Positions 12,944 through 20,827 of a stretch of 64,000 bases of DNA are shown one piece after another. This DNA comes from Brevundimonas sp. (lineage in GTDB: Bacteria; Pseudomonadota; Alphaproteobacteria; Caulobacterales; Caulobacteraceae): contig NZ_JAQSDY010000027.1 in NCBI RefSeq assembly GCF_029946145.1, positions 372,001-436,000 of the forward strand, in the 5' to 3' direction. A program made the position numbers and the translations under genes. Under the pieces are notes generated by a model. It was given only the letters and a program-made list of their open reading frames with translations, was not told the DNA's origin and did not search any database. Position 1 is the stretch's first letter. Each line of letters starts with the position of its first letter.

Positions 12944-13990
12944 ATGGGCTATCGCGTCGCCGTCGTAGGCGCCACCGGCAATGTCGGCCGGGAAATGCTG
13001 AACATCCTCGAGGAGCTCAACTTCCCCGTCGAAAAAATGCACGCCGTCGCCTCGCGCAAGTCCAAGGGCGTGGAAGTCTCCTGGGGCGACAAGACGATCA
13101 AATGCGAGGACATCGAACTGTTCGATTTCTCGACCGTCGACCTGGTGCTGATGAGCGCCGGCGGCGACGCCTCGCGCGCCTGGTCCGAGAAGATCGGCGC
13201 GGCCGGCCCCATCGTCATCGACAACTCCTCCGCCTTCCGCATGGACCCGGACGTGCCGCTGATCGTGCCCGAGGTGAACCCGGACGCCATCAAGCTGGCG
13301 ACGAGGAAGAACATCATCGCCAACCCCAACTGCTCGACCGCCCAGCTGGTCGTGGCCCTCAAGCCCCTGCATGACGCCGCGAAGATCAAACGCGCCGTGG
13401 TCTCGACCTATCAATCGGTCTCGGGCGCCGGCAAGGCGGGCATGGACGAGCTGTGGAACCAGACCAAGGCCATCTACGGCCTCGGCGACGCGCGTCCGAA
13501 ACTGTTCCCCAAACAGATCGCCTTCAACGTCATCCCCTACATCGGCGCCTTCCTCGACGACGGCTATACCGACGAGGAAGCCAAGATGTGGAAGGAGACG
13601 CACAAGATCCTCGATCCCGACATCAAGCTGACCGTCACCTGCGTGCGCGTGCCCGTCTTCGTCGGCCACTCCGAGTCGGTGAACCTCGAGTTCGACCGTC
13701 CCATCTCGCCCGACGAGGCCCGCGCCATCCTGCGCGACGCCCCCGGGGTGATGGTCATCGATAAGCAGGAGCACGACGGCTACATCACCCCCGTCGACGC
13801 CGCCGGCGAACACGCCGTCTACGTCAGCCGCATCCGCAAGGATCCGACCGTCGAGAACGGCCTGTCGCTCTGGATCGTCTCCGACAACCTGCGCAAGGGC
13901 GCGGCCCTGAACGCCGTCCAGATCGCCCAGCTGCTGGACGAGACGGGGATCATCAAGCCCGCCTCGGGGTATCGCAGCATCACGGTCTGA
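12944..13990 (+). CDS. asd: Aspartate-semialdehyde dehydrogenase
   Basis: 348-aa NADPH-dependent enzyme converting aspartyl phosphate to aspartate semialdehyde, the branch point to lysine/diaminopimelate, methionine and threonine. The nucleotide loop GATGNVGREML is at residues 10-20. The catalytic Cys is in NPNCST, the phosphate-binding and acid/base residues in SYQSVSGAGKAGMDEL (part) and the His in FVGHSE. Length and motifs are of the bacterial ASADH class. It is a single gene with a hairpin repeat in its leader and an inverted repeat after its stop. Confidence 0.97.
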   Translation: MGYRVAVVGATGNVGREMLNILEELNFPVEKMHAVASRKSKGVEVSWGDKTIKCEDIELFDFSTVDLVLMSAGGDASRAWSEKIGAAGPIVIDNSSAFRMDPDVPLIVPEVNPDAIKLATRKNIIANPNCSTAQLVVALKPLHDAAKIKRAVVSTYQSVSGAGKAGMDELWNQTKAIYGLGDARPKLFPKQIAFNVIPYIGAFLDDGYTDEEAKMWKETHKILDPDIKLTVTCVRVPVFVGHSESVNLEFDRPISPDEARAILRDAPGVMVIDKQEHDGYITPVDAAGEHAVYVSRIRKDPTVENGLSLWIVSDNLRKGAALNAVQIAQLLDETGIIKPASGYRSITV

Positions 13991-14010
13991 CCCCCCGCCA
14001 CAGCAATTAA

Positions 14011-14138
14011 CACCGTCATCCTCGGGCTTGTCCCGAGGACCCATCCATCCGCCGCACGAGCCGACGCCGGTTCACGCCTATCGCCGCCCATGCGCCTCCC
14101 CGCCATGGGTCCTCGGGACAAGCCCGAGGATGACGGTG
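14011..14138. repeat. Inverted repeat, GTCATCCTCGGGCTTGTCCC family
   Basis: Arms CACCGTCATCCTCGGGCTTG... (from 14011) and ...CAAGCCCGAGGATGACGGTG (to 14138) are reverse complements extending about 35 bases each, separated by about 60 bases. It fills the gap between asd and rarD and ends 15 bases before the rarD start, so it is also part of the rarD leader. Confidence 0.8.
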
Positions 14139-14153
14139 TGAAAGGATCCGGGG

Positions 14154-15080
14154 ATGACGCCGAACCCGTCCGCCACCCCCCGCGCCGCCCTGATCTCCGC
14201 CTTCGGCTGCTATGCCATCTGGGGCTTCATGCCCCTGCTGTTCATGGGTCAGGCGGCCGTCGGCTTCGACTCGTTCGAGATCCTCGCCCATCGCGCCCTG
14301 TGGGCCGTGGCGGTCGCCGGCTTGCTGGTCGTCCTCGCCGGCCAGGGCGGTCAGGTCCGGTCCGCCCTGACGAACCCGAAGACCCTCGGCTGGCTGACCC
14401 TCTCGACCCTGCTGATAGGGGTCAACTGGGGCCTCTATGTCTGGGCCACGACCCATGAGGCGACGCTGGAAGCCAGCCTCGGCTATTACATCAACCCGCT
14501 GCTCAACATGGTCGTGGGACTGTGGCTGTTCCGCGAGAAGATCGACAAATGGGGCTGGGCCGCCATCGGCCTCGCCGCCGTCGGCGTGCTGTTCCAGACC
14601 CTCGCCCTCGGCCGTCCGCCGTGGATTTCCCTCGTCCTCGCCTTCAGCTTCGCCAGCTACGGCGTCATCCGCAAACGCGTGCCCATCGACGCCCAGGCCG
14701 GCCTGCTTGTGGAGTGTCTTCTGCTGGTCCCGTTCGGTCTGGCCTGGGTGCTGTGGCTTCAGCACACCGGCGCGGGCGTGGCCTTCGACAATCCGGTCAA
14801 CACGGCCTGGGCGCTGCTGAACGGCCCCGCCACCGTCCTGCCGCTGGCCCTGTTCGCCTGGTCGGCCCGTCGCCTGCCCCTGTCGACCCTCGGCTTCATC
14901 CAGTTCCTCGCCCCGACGCTGCAGTTCGCCGTCGGCGTCTGGGCGGGCGAGGCCCTGACGCCCCTGCGGGTGATCAGCTTCGCCTTCATCTGGGGCGGGG
15001 CCGCCGTCTTCGCGGTCGCCGCCTTCTTCCGCCACAGGGCCGCGCGCGCGGCGCTGAAACGGTCGGCCGAACCCGCCTAG
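14154..15080 (+). CDS. rarD: RarD-type EamA transporter
   Basis: 308-aa inner-membrane protein with about ten hydrophobic helices, arranged as two EamA repeats. N-terminal FGCYAIWGFMPLLF, the loop EILAHRALWA and GYYINPLLNMVVGLWLFREK are RarD signatures. RarD proteins are drug/metabolite-superfamily exporters; the substrate is unknown, chloramphenicol sensitivity being the origin of the name. AGGA lies about nine bases before the start. The last four bases overlap the end of the convergent hydrolase gene. Confidence 0.9.
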   Translation: MTPNPSATPRAALISAFGCYAIWGFMPLLFMGQAAVGFDSFEILAHRALWAVAVAGLLVVLAGQGGQVRSALTNPKTLGWLTLSTLLIGVNWGLYVWATTHEATLEASLGYYINPLLNMVVGLWLFREKIDKWGWAAIGLAAVGVLFQTLALGRPPWISLVLAFSFASYGVIRKRVPIDAQAGLLVECLLLVPFGLAWVLWLQHTGAGVAFDNPVNTAWALLNGPATVLPLALFAWSARRLPLSTLGFIQFLAPTLQFAVGVWAGEALTPLRVISFAFIWGGAAVFAVAAFFRHRAARAALKRSAEPA

Positions 15081-16213
15081 AGACCCTCGTACAGCGCCCC
15101 GATCAATCGTTGCGCCCGGGGGTCGCCGATCAGATGCGGCGACTGGCGCGTCATCACATAGGCCCCCGACATCCCGGCGTCGGGATCGGCGAAGGCGCAG
15201 CTCCCGCCCCAGCCGCAATGGCCGACCGCCGTCGGATTGGGACCGAAGATGTGCAGGCCCTCGTTGCGCATCAGCCCCGCCGCCCAGCTGACGTCGAACG
15301 GCACGACCCTGTCGCGGCCATGGATCCGCTCGCGCAACATTTCGGCCCGCACCCCGGGGGACAGCACGGTCCGGCCCTCCAGCGCCCCGCCGTTGGCCAG
15401 CACCCCCATGATCCGCGCCAGATCCAGCGCGGTCCCGTGCAGATTGGCCGAGGGCATCTCCATCATCCGCCATTCCGCCGAGCCGCGTCCGCCGGGGGCC
15501 GAGCCGGTATCGAGGAAGGCGGCGCGCTTGACCGCATCGATGACGCCCAGGTCCGGCGCCGCCGTCGGCTTCTTCATCTGGGCCACGCGGCCATGCTCGC
15601 CCTCGGGCAGGCCGATCCACAGGTCCAGGCCGGGGAAATCCTCGCGCAGCGCCGTCCCCATGCTCCGCCCGTCAACGATCCGGAACAGCTCGCCGGCCAG
15701 CAGGCCGATGGTGATCGGGTGATAGCCTGACGCCGTCCCCGGCGCCCACATCGGCGCCTGCTCGCACAACCGCGCCAGCGCCGCCTCGCGGTCGAACCAG
15801 ATGGCCGGATCCACGCTCTCCGAGAATCCCGGCAGTCCGGCCTGATGGCTCATCATCTGCCCGACCGTGATCTGCGCCTTGCCCGCCTGTCCGAACGCCG
15901 GCCAGTACTCCGAAACCGGCCGCTCATAGTCCAGCAGCCCCCGCTCGACGCAGGTCGCGATCAGCAACGACATCACCGCCTTGCCGGTGGAGAACACCGG
16001 GGTCAGCGTCTGCTCATCGAACGGCCGCGTCCGCGCCGCATCGGCCCACCCCCCCCACAGATCGACGACCGTTTCGCCGCCGATGCAGACGCTGAACCGG
16101 GCCGCCTGCTCGTTCAGCCCTTCCGGCGCGTCGGTGAAATTTGCCGCGAAGGCGTTCCTCACGGCGGCGAAACGGGGCGGGCAGAGGCCGTGGATGTCGG
16201 GGAGGCTGGTCAT
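15077..16213 (-). CDS. Serine hydrolase, class C beta-lactamase/EstB-like family
   Basis: 378 aa. The nucleophile motif SxxK is STGK, at about residue 75; the Tyr of the second motif is in SGYHPITIGLL, and the third motif is GHCGWGG in place of KTG, which is typical of esterase-type members rather than true beta-lactamases. There is no signal peptide, so it is probably a cytoplasmic esterase or peptidase. It follows the 130-aa protein after 31 bases and the M28 peptidase before that, suggesting one transcript. The 3' end overlaps rarD by four bases. Confidence 0.88.
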   Translation of the reverse strand: MTSLPDIHGLCPPRFAAVRNAFAANFTDAPEGLNEQAARFSVCIGGETVVDLWGGWADAARTRPFDEQTLTPVFSTGKAVMSLLIATCVERGLLDYERPVSEYWPAFGQAGKAQITVGQMMSHQAGLPGFSESVDPAIWFDREAALARLCEQAPMWAPGTASGYHPITIGLLAGELFRIVDGRSMGTALREDFPGLDLWIGLPEGEHGRVAQMKKPTAAPDLGVIDAVKRAAFLDTGSAPGGRGSAEWRMMEMPSANLHGTALDLARIMGVLANGGALEGRTVLSPGVRAEMLRERIHGRDRVVPFDVSWAAGLMRNEGLHIFGPNPTAVGHCGWGGSCAFADPDAGMSGAYVMTRQSPHLIGDPRAQRLIGALYEGL

Positions 16214-16244
16214 GGGGAGGTCCTAGACAACCCGTCGCTGGCCG

Positions 16245-16637
16245 TCACCCCTTGCGCGATCCGGGCGTGAGCGGATCGCGGAAGGGCTCTGCTGGAAACA
16301 GATTGGCGTGCGGCAGTTCAACCGCCTGTGGCAGCAGTTCGTCGAAGCTGTCCTCGTCAAAGCGGCTGCCGCCGAAACGCACGGCGGCTCCATGCGGAAT
16401 CTCGATCGCCAGAACGAGATCGGGCGCCTGGAGAACCGCGAGGATCCGCGCGGTCACCTCATCGATCGACAGATCCGTGCGCACGAAGATCCCTCCCTGC
16501 CCGCCGTGCCACGCCAGGCCGAGGCTGAACGCTTCGGAAAGCGCCGCCTGGACCCGTTCGGCCCGGTCAGAGTCAGCTCTCTCTCGCCCGAGGGTCTCGT
16601 TGGTTCCCAGACCGAACGACAGGAGGTACAGGCCCAT
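16245..16637 (-). CDS. Conserved-looking hypothetical protein
   Basis: 130 aa, not recognised. It starts MGLYLLSFGLGTNETLGRE, has alternating short strands and helices, and no signal peptide or membrane segment. It is placed 10 bases after the M28 peptidase stop and 31 before the serine hydrolase start, so operon context supports it being real. The C-terminus (TPGSRKG) is polar. Function cannot be inferred. Confidence 0.6.
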   Translation of the reverse strand: MGLYLLSFGLGTNETLGRERADSDRAERVQAALSEAFSLGLAWHGGQGGIFVRTDLSIDEVTARILAVLQAPDLVLAIEIPHGAAVRFGGSRFDEDSFDELLPQAVELPHANLFPAEPFRDPLTPGSRKG

Positions 16638-16647
16638 TGAAACGCCC

Positions 16648-18282
16648 CTACTGCCGCCGCCCCGCCGACGCCTGCCGCGCCGCCTCGAACTCCGCCCCCG
16701 GGTTCCACTCCGGCCAGTCGCCGCTGTCGGCCAGATCGCGGCCCACGGCGTACAGCAGGTCGATGTCCACCGCGGCGGCGTCCATCACCCAGTCGCTGGT
16801 CCATTCGTCCGACGGCTTGTGATAGCGGTTCGCCACATAGTCCCGGCTGGCCGCGTTGTGCCCGGTGAACCCCGCCGCCCCGAACAGGGCCGGCACGCCC
16901 ATCTTCGCCAGCGGGAAATGGTCCGAGCGATAGAAGCCCCCCGCCTGGGGCGCCGGGTCGGGGATCAGCACCCGCCCCTGTTCCGTCGCCCGCCGCTCCA
17001 GCCACGTATCCGTCTGGCTCTTGCCCGCCCCCATGACCACGATCTGCGGCGAGATCTCGGTCCCGGGCAGGAAGGAATCCATGTTGATATTGGCGACCGT
17101 CGTCTCCAGCGGCCACACCGGATTGGCGGCGTAGTATTCGGCCCCCAGCAGCCCCGCCTCCTCGGCCGTCCAGGCCGCGAACACCACCGACCGTTTCGGC
17201 GCCTCGCCCGCCTTGAACAGCCGCGCCAGTTCGATCAGCCCGGCCACGCCCGTCGCATTGTCGACCGCGCCATTATAGATGTCGTCGTCCCCCACCGGCG
17301 TCGCCCGGCCGAAGGCGTCCCAGTGGGCGCCGTACAGCACCGTCTCTTCCGGATGCTCCGAGCCCGGGATGCGGGCCAGCACATTGCGGCTCTCGATCCG
17401 GTCGGCGGTCTGGCCGAAGTCGATCGACATCGTCACGCCTTCCAGCGTCACCGGCGAGAATTCCGGCGTCCGCGCCGCCTCGCGCAGGGCGGCGTAGTCG
17501 AGGCCCGCGTCCACGAACATCTGCTCGGCGACCGGCCCCTGGATCCAGCCCTGGGCCGGGACCCGTTCGGCCTCCGGATCGGCGCGGACGATGTCGAATT
17601 TCGGGGCCGTCGACGACCCCTCCAGCACGCTCCAGCCATAGCCGGCGCCCGCCGTGTCGTGGATCACCAGCACCGCCGCCGCCCCCTGCCGCGCCGCCTC
17701 CTGGAATTTGTAGGTCCAGCGGCCGTAGAAGGTCATCGCATTGCCGTCGAACCTGCCGGCCACGGGATGCCCCTCCGGCGCGCCGAAGTCCGGATCATTG
17801 ACGATGACCAGCAGGACCTTGCCCTTCAGATCCATGCCCTTGAAATCGTTCCAGCTCCGTTCGGGCGCGTCGACGCCATAGCCGGCGAAGACCACCGGCG
17901 CGTCAGTGACCGTGATCCGGCTCACCGGCCGGTCGCTGGACACCAGCACGTCCGGTCCCCGCTCCAGCGCCCGCGTCGCGCCGCCGCTCGAGACCGTGAT
18001 CGTCGCCGGTCCGTCCTGCCGCGTCCGCCCCAGCTGCGCCGCCTGCACCCAGGACCCGTCCGGCCCGCCCGGCTCCAGCCCCAGGGCCTGGAACTGGCCG
18101 ACGACATAGTCGACCGTCTTCTGCTCGCCCGGCGTCGCCACCCCGCGCCCCTCGAATTCGTCTGAGGCCAGCACCCGCACATGTTCGTTCAGCCGCGCGC
18201 CCTCGGCCTGTTGGGCGAGGGCGGGGCTGGCGGCTGTCAACAGGATCGTCGAGGCGAGGAGGGTCAAACGAAGGCGACGCAT
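16648..18282 (-). CDS. M28 family zinc aminopeptidase with PA domain, secreted
   Basis: 544 aa. Signal peptide MRRLRLTLLASTILLTAASP sets the start at 18282 (GGAG eight bases upstream). Residues ~100-270 contain a PA (protease-associated) insertion (DAPVVFAGYGVD; DLKGKVLLVIVND). The M28 catalytic part has GAHWDAFG (His/Asp), NGAVDNATGVAGL (bridging Asp), WTAEEAGLLGAEYY (catalytic and metal Glu), NINMDS and YRSDHFPLAKMG (last His). All five zinc ligands are visible, so it should be an active exported aminopeptidase. First gene of a probable three-gene unit. Confidence 0.93.
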   Translation of the reverse strand: MRRLRLTLLASTILLTAASPALAQQAEGARLNEHVRVLASDEFEGRGVATPGEQKTVDYVVGQFQALGLEPGGPDGSWVQAAQLGRTRQDGPATITVSSGGATRALERGPDVLVSSDRPVSRITVTDAPVVFAGYGVDAPERSWNDFKGMDLKGKVLLVIVNDPDFGAPEGHPVAGRFDGNAMTFYGRWTYKFQEAARQGAAAVLVIHDTAGAGYGWSVLEGSSTAPKFDIVRADPEAERVPAQGWIQGPVAEQMFVDAGLDYAALREAARTPEFSPVTLEGVTMSIDFGQTADRIESRNVLARIPGSEHPEETVLYGAHWDAFGRATPVGDDDIYNGAVDNATGVAGLIELARLFKAGEAPKRSVVFAAWTAEEAGLLGAEYYAANPVWPLETTVANINMDSFLPGTEISPQIVVMGAGKSQTDTWLERRATEQGRVLIPDPAPQAGGFYRSDHFPLAKMGVPALFGAAGFTGHNAASRDYVANRYHKPSDEWTSDWVMDAAAVDIDLLYAVGRDLADSGDWPEWNPGAEFEAARQASAGRRQ

Positions 18283-18304
18283 GGTCAGGGCTCCACTTTT
18301 TAAT

Positions 18305-18432
18305 CCGCTCATCCCGGCGGAAGCCGGGACCCGGTTCTTTGGACCAGCCGGCCGTGCAGGACCAGCCCCGACCGTCGTCCAGCACACAGCCCCACAAAAG
18401 GACCGGGTCGCGGCTTCCGCCGGGATGAGCGG
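18305..18432. repeat. Inverted repeat, CTCATCCCGGCGGAAGCCGG family
   Basis: Arms CCGCTCATCCCGGCGGAAGC from 18305 and GCTTCCGCCGGGATGAGCGG to 18432 are perfect reverse complements; the next bases (CGGGACCCGG / CCGGGTCGCG) continue imperfectly. It lies between the end of the flavoprotein gene and the start of the M28 gene, that is, in the M28 leader region. Confidence 0.8.
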
Positions 18433-18445
18433 AAAACGGTGCGCA

Positions 18446-19684
18446 TCATTGAGCGGGCGACACACCCGCCAGCCACCTCACCACGCCATCCGCTGCAACC
18501 ACGCCCGACGCCATCGACGCCTGCAGCAGATAGCCGCCCGTCGGCGCCTCCCAGTCCAGCATCTCGCCCGCCGCGAACACGCCCGGCGCCGCCTTCAGCA
18601 TCAGCCCCTCGTCGACCTGGTCCAGCCGCACCCCGCCCGCCGAAGAGATCGCCCGCGCCAGCCCCTGCACCCCCGTCAGCGTCAGCCGCACCGCCTTGAT
18701 CCGCTTCGCCAGCTTGTCCGACCCGGCCGGCAGTTCGCCCGGGATCTCCCGCAGCAGCCCGACCGCCGGCGCGGACAGCCCGCCGGCCTTCCTCAGCCAG
18801 TTGGTCACGCTGTCCTTGCCGCGCGGTTTCGCCAGCCGCCCCGCCAGCGCCTCGACCGACAGGTCGGGCCGCAGATCCACGGTCAGCACCGCCGAGCCGT
18901 CCCGCTCGATCGCGTCCCTCAGCCCCGCCGACAACGCATAGACCGCCCCGCCCTCGATCCCGTAGCGCGTCAGCATCGCCTCGCCGCGCACCGTCTGGTC
19001 CCCGAAGGTCATCGCCACCGGTTTCAATGGTTGACCGGCGAACCGATCGGCGAACACCTCCGACCAGGCCACGTCAAAGCCGACGTTCGAGGGCCGGAAC
19101 GGCGCGACCTCCACGCCCTCCAGCATCGCCGCCCACGCCCCGTCCGAGCCCAGCCGCGGCCAGCTGGCCCCGCCCATGGCCAGCACCACCGCGTCCGGCC
19201 GCTCCACCCGCTCGCCCTCCGGCGTCTGGAACACCCAGCCGCCGTCCCGCCCGTCATCCCCGCGAAGGCGGGGACCGACCCAGCGCGACCGCGTCCGCAC
19301 CTCCACCCCCAGACCGCTCAACCGCCCCAGCCACGCCCGCAGCAGGGGCGAGGCCTTCATCGCCCGCGGAAACACACGCCCCGACGAGCCCGTGAACGTC
19401 GCCTGTCCCAGCCCTTCGGCCCAGCCGATCAGATGCGTCGGCGAAAACCGCTCCAGCCATGCCGCGACCGTCGCGCCCGCCGCGCCATAGCGACCGACGA
19501 ACCCCTCCATCCCCTCCGAATGCGTCAGGTTCAGCCCGCCCCGCCCGGCCATCAGGAATTTTCGCGCCACGGACGGCATGGCCTCATGCACCACCACGCC
19601 CAGTCCCGCCTGCGCCAGCCGTTCGGCCGCCATCAGCCCGGCCGGCCCGGCCCCGATCACATGCACGGTCTTCACGTCGTTCAT
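18446..19684 (-). CDS. HI0933/BaiN-like NAD(P)/FAD-dependent flavoprotein (TIGR03862-type)
   Basis: 412 aa. The N-terminal FAD-binding motif VIGAGPAGLMAAERLAQAG is followed by the family signature KFLMAGRGGLNLTHSE. The C-terminal FAD-binding end is GVFAAGEMLDWEAPTGGY. Members are oxidoreductases of unknown substrate. At about residues 138-150 the stretch WVGPRLRGDDG is encoded by a dispersed DNA repeat (19253-19284) lying in frame, in a loop between strands; the protein stays open on both sides. Single gene. Start 19684 lacks a strong ribosome site, but fits the Rossmann N-terminus. Confidence 0.9.
   Translation of the reverse strand: MNDVKTVHVIGAGPAGLMAAERLAQAGLGVVVHEAMPSVARKFLMAGRGGLNLTHSEGMEGFVGRYGAAGATVAAWLERFSPTHLIGWAEGLGQATFTGSSGRVFPRAMKASPLLRAWLGRLSGLGVEVRTRSRWVGPRLRGDDGRDGGWVFQTPEGERVERPDAVVLAMGGASWPRLGSDGAWAAMLEGVEVAPFRPSNVGFDVAWSEVFADRFAGQPLKPVAMTFGDQTVRGEAMLTRYGIEGGAVYALSAGLRDAIERDGSAVLTVDLRPDLSVEALAGRLAKPRGKDSVTNWLRKAGGLSAPAVGLLREIPGELPAGSDKLAKRIKAVRLTLTGVQGLARAISSAGGVRLDQVDEGLMLKAAPGVFAAGEMLDWEAPTGGYLLQASMASGVVAADGVVRWLAGVSPAQ
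19253..19284. repeat. GTCATCCCCGCGAAGGCGGG repeat inside a coding region
   Basis: GTCATCCCCGCGAAGGCGGG followed by GACCGACCCAGCG is the half-element of the dispersed inverted repeats seen between genes (compare 3482, 18305, 19733). Here it lies in frame within the flavoprotein gene and contributes about eleven residues. Confidence 0.7.
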
Positions 19685-19732
19685 CGGGCAGCCAGTACCC
19701 TGTTCCAGCAGCCCCGGCGACCTGCACTCTCT

Positions 19733-19883
19733 CCTGTCGTCATCCCGGGGCGCGCAGCGACCCCGGGACCCAGCGGCGCGCGCGAGCGCGAACCTGTCGA
19801 GGACAGCCCTGCTCGACCCATCGAGCCCGAACAGATCGCCTTCGGCGCCGCTGGGTCCCGGCCTCCGCCGGGATGACGACAGG
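19733..19883. repeat. Inverted repeat between divergent genes
   Basis: Outer arms CCTGTCGTCATCCCGG (from 19733) and CCGGGATGACGACAGG (to 19883) are perfect reverse complements; inner parts GGGACCCAGCGGCGC / GCGCCGCTGGGTCCC also pair. The element lies between the flavoprotein start and the GreA-like gene, so it occupies their shared upstream region. Confidence 0.8.
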
Positions 19884-19936
19884 GACGCTAAAAAGCCTGT
19901 CCGGGAACGGCTGCATCGCGCATACGCTCATCCCCC

Positions 19937-20413
19937 ATGAGCGTCGCCTTTACCCGCGAGGAGGATCTGGAGGCCACGGCCGCCGATCTTCCCGACCGTC
20001 CGATCTCCCCGCACCCGAACCTGGTCACGCCCCCGGGCCTGGCCGCGATCGAGGCCGCCCTGGCCTCGGCCCGCGCCGCCTACTCCGCCGCCCAGGCCCA
20101 CGGCTCCATCGAGGCCGACCGCACCGCCATGGCCCGCGCCACCCGCGACCTGCGCTACTGGTCCGCCCGCAGAGCCACGGCCCAGCTGGTCGAGACCGAG
20201 GCCGACGGCCGCGTCCGCTTCGGCGGCTCGGTCACGATCGAACGTGAGGACGGCCGGGCCCGGACCTGGCGCATCACCGGCGAGGATGAGGCCGATCCCG
20301 CCGCCGGTTCCGTCAGCCATGTCTCCCCCCTCGCCGTCGCCCTGATCGGCAAGACCGTGGGCGACCAGGCCGTCGTCGCCGGCCAGACAGTGGAGATCGT
20401 CGCCGTCGATTGA
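19937..20413 (+). CDS. GreA/GreB-family protein
   Basis: 158 aa. The C-terminal half (residues ~90-158: GSVTIEREDGRARTWRITGE, then SPLAVALIGKTVGD) is the GreA/GreB FKBP-like domain that docks on RNA polymerase. The N-terminal part is Ala-rich helical (GLAAIEAALASARAAYSAAQ) and shorter than the classical GreA coiled coil, with acidic residues less evident at the tip. It may be a transcript-cleavage factor or a Gre-like anti-factor; a canonical greA is not in this window. No strong ribosome site precedes the ATG. Confidence 0.8.
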   Translation: MSVAFTREEDLEATAADLPDRPISPHPNLVTPPGLAAIEAALASARAAYSAAQAHGSIEADRTAMARATRDLRYWSARRATAQLVETEADGRVRFGGSVTIEREDGRARTWRITGEDEADPAAGSVSHVSPLAVALIGKTVGDQAVVAGQTVEIVAVD

Positions 20414-20487
20414 CCGTCAATGGTTGCCCCGGCCCTCCGCTTGCCCCACCTTGGGGAACACAAGGCGCTCCCGCGACGCTTCCTGCG

Positions 20488-20511
20488 CTCAAGCAGCGCG
20501 AAGCGCGGCAA
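20488..20511. repeat. Short hairpin repeat, copy upstream of the 50-aa gene
   Basis: CTCAAGCAGCGCGAAGCGCG followed by GCAACG. A second copy follows 40 bases later at 20528. Confidence 0.7.
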
Positions 20512-20527
20512 CGTCAACATCCCCGCG

Positions 20528-20555
20528 CTCAAGCAGCGCGAAGCGCGTTAGCGCC
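20528..20555. repeat. Short hairpin repeat in the leader of the 50-aa gene
   Basis: CTCAAGCAGCGCGAAGCGCG followed by TTAGCGCC. It is in direct orientation to the copy at 20488 and ends 22 bases before the start codon at 20578. Confidence 0.7.
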
Positions 20556-20577
20556 AAAAAGAGAGAAAGAGCCGCCC

Positions 20578-20730
20578 ATGGCCCGCAAGCCCAACTACAG
20601 TTTCGAGCGTCAGGAACGCGACCGCGCCGACGCCAAGAAGGCCGCCGAGAAGGCCGCCGCCAAGGCCGAAAAGAAAGCCGCCGCCGCCGCCCGCAAGGAA
20701 GCCGGCCTTCCGCCGCTCGAGGAAGACTAG
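20578..20730 (+). CDS. Small Lys/Ala-rich basic protein
   Basis: 50 aa: MARKPNYSFERQERDRADAK, then a run of Lys/Ala/Glu repeats forming one long helix, ending GLPPLEED. No membrane segment. The pattern is familiar from short conserved hypotheticals of Caulobacterales, but no function is known; nucleic-acid or ribosome contact is only a guess from the charge. A purine-rich GAGAGAAAGAG tract precedes the ATG. The frame continues upstream, but there it runs through the two hairpin repeats. Confidence 0.65.
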   Translation: MARKPNYSFERQERDRADAKKAAEKAAAKAEKKAAAAARKEAGLPPLEED

Positions 20731-20827
20731 GGGCCACGGTCCCCCCTCTCTCCCGTCCAACCCGCTCGCGGGGATGAGCGGTATTCAGGTTGACCCCCAC
20801 GGTCCGGCCCGTCCGCGCCCCCTCACG

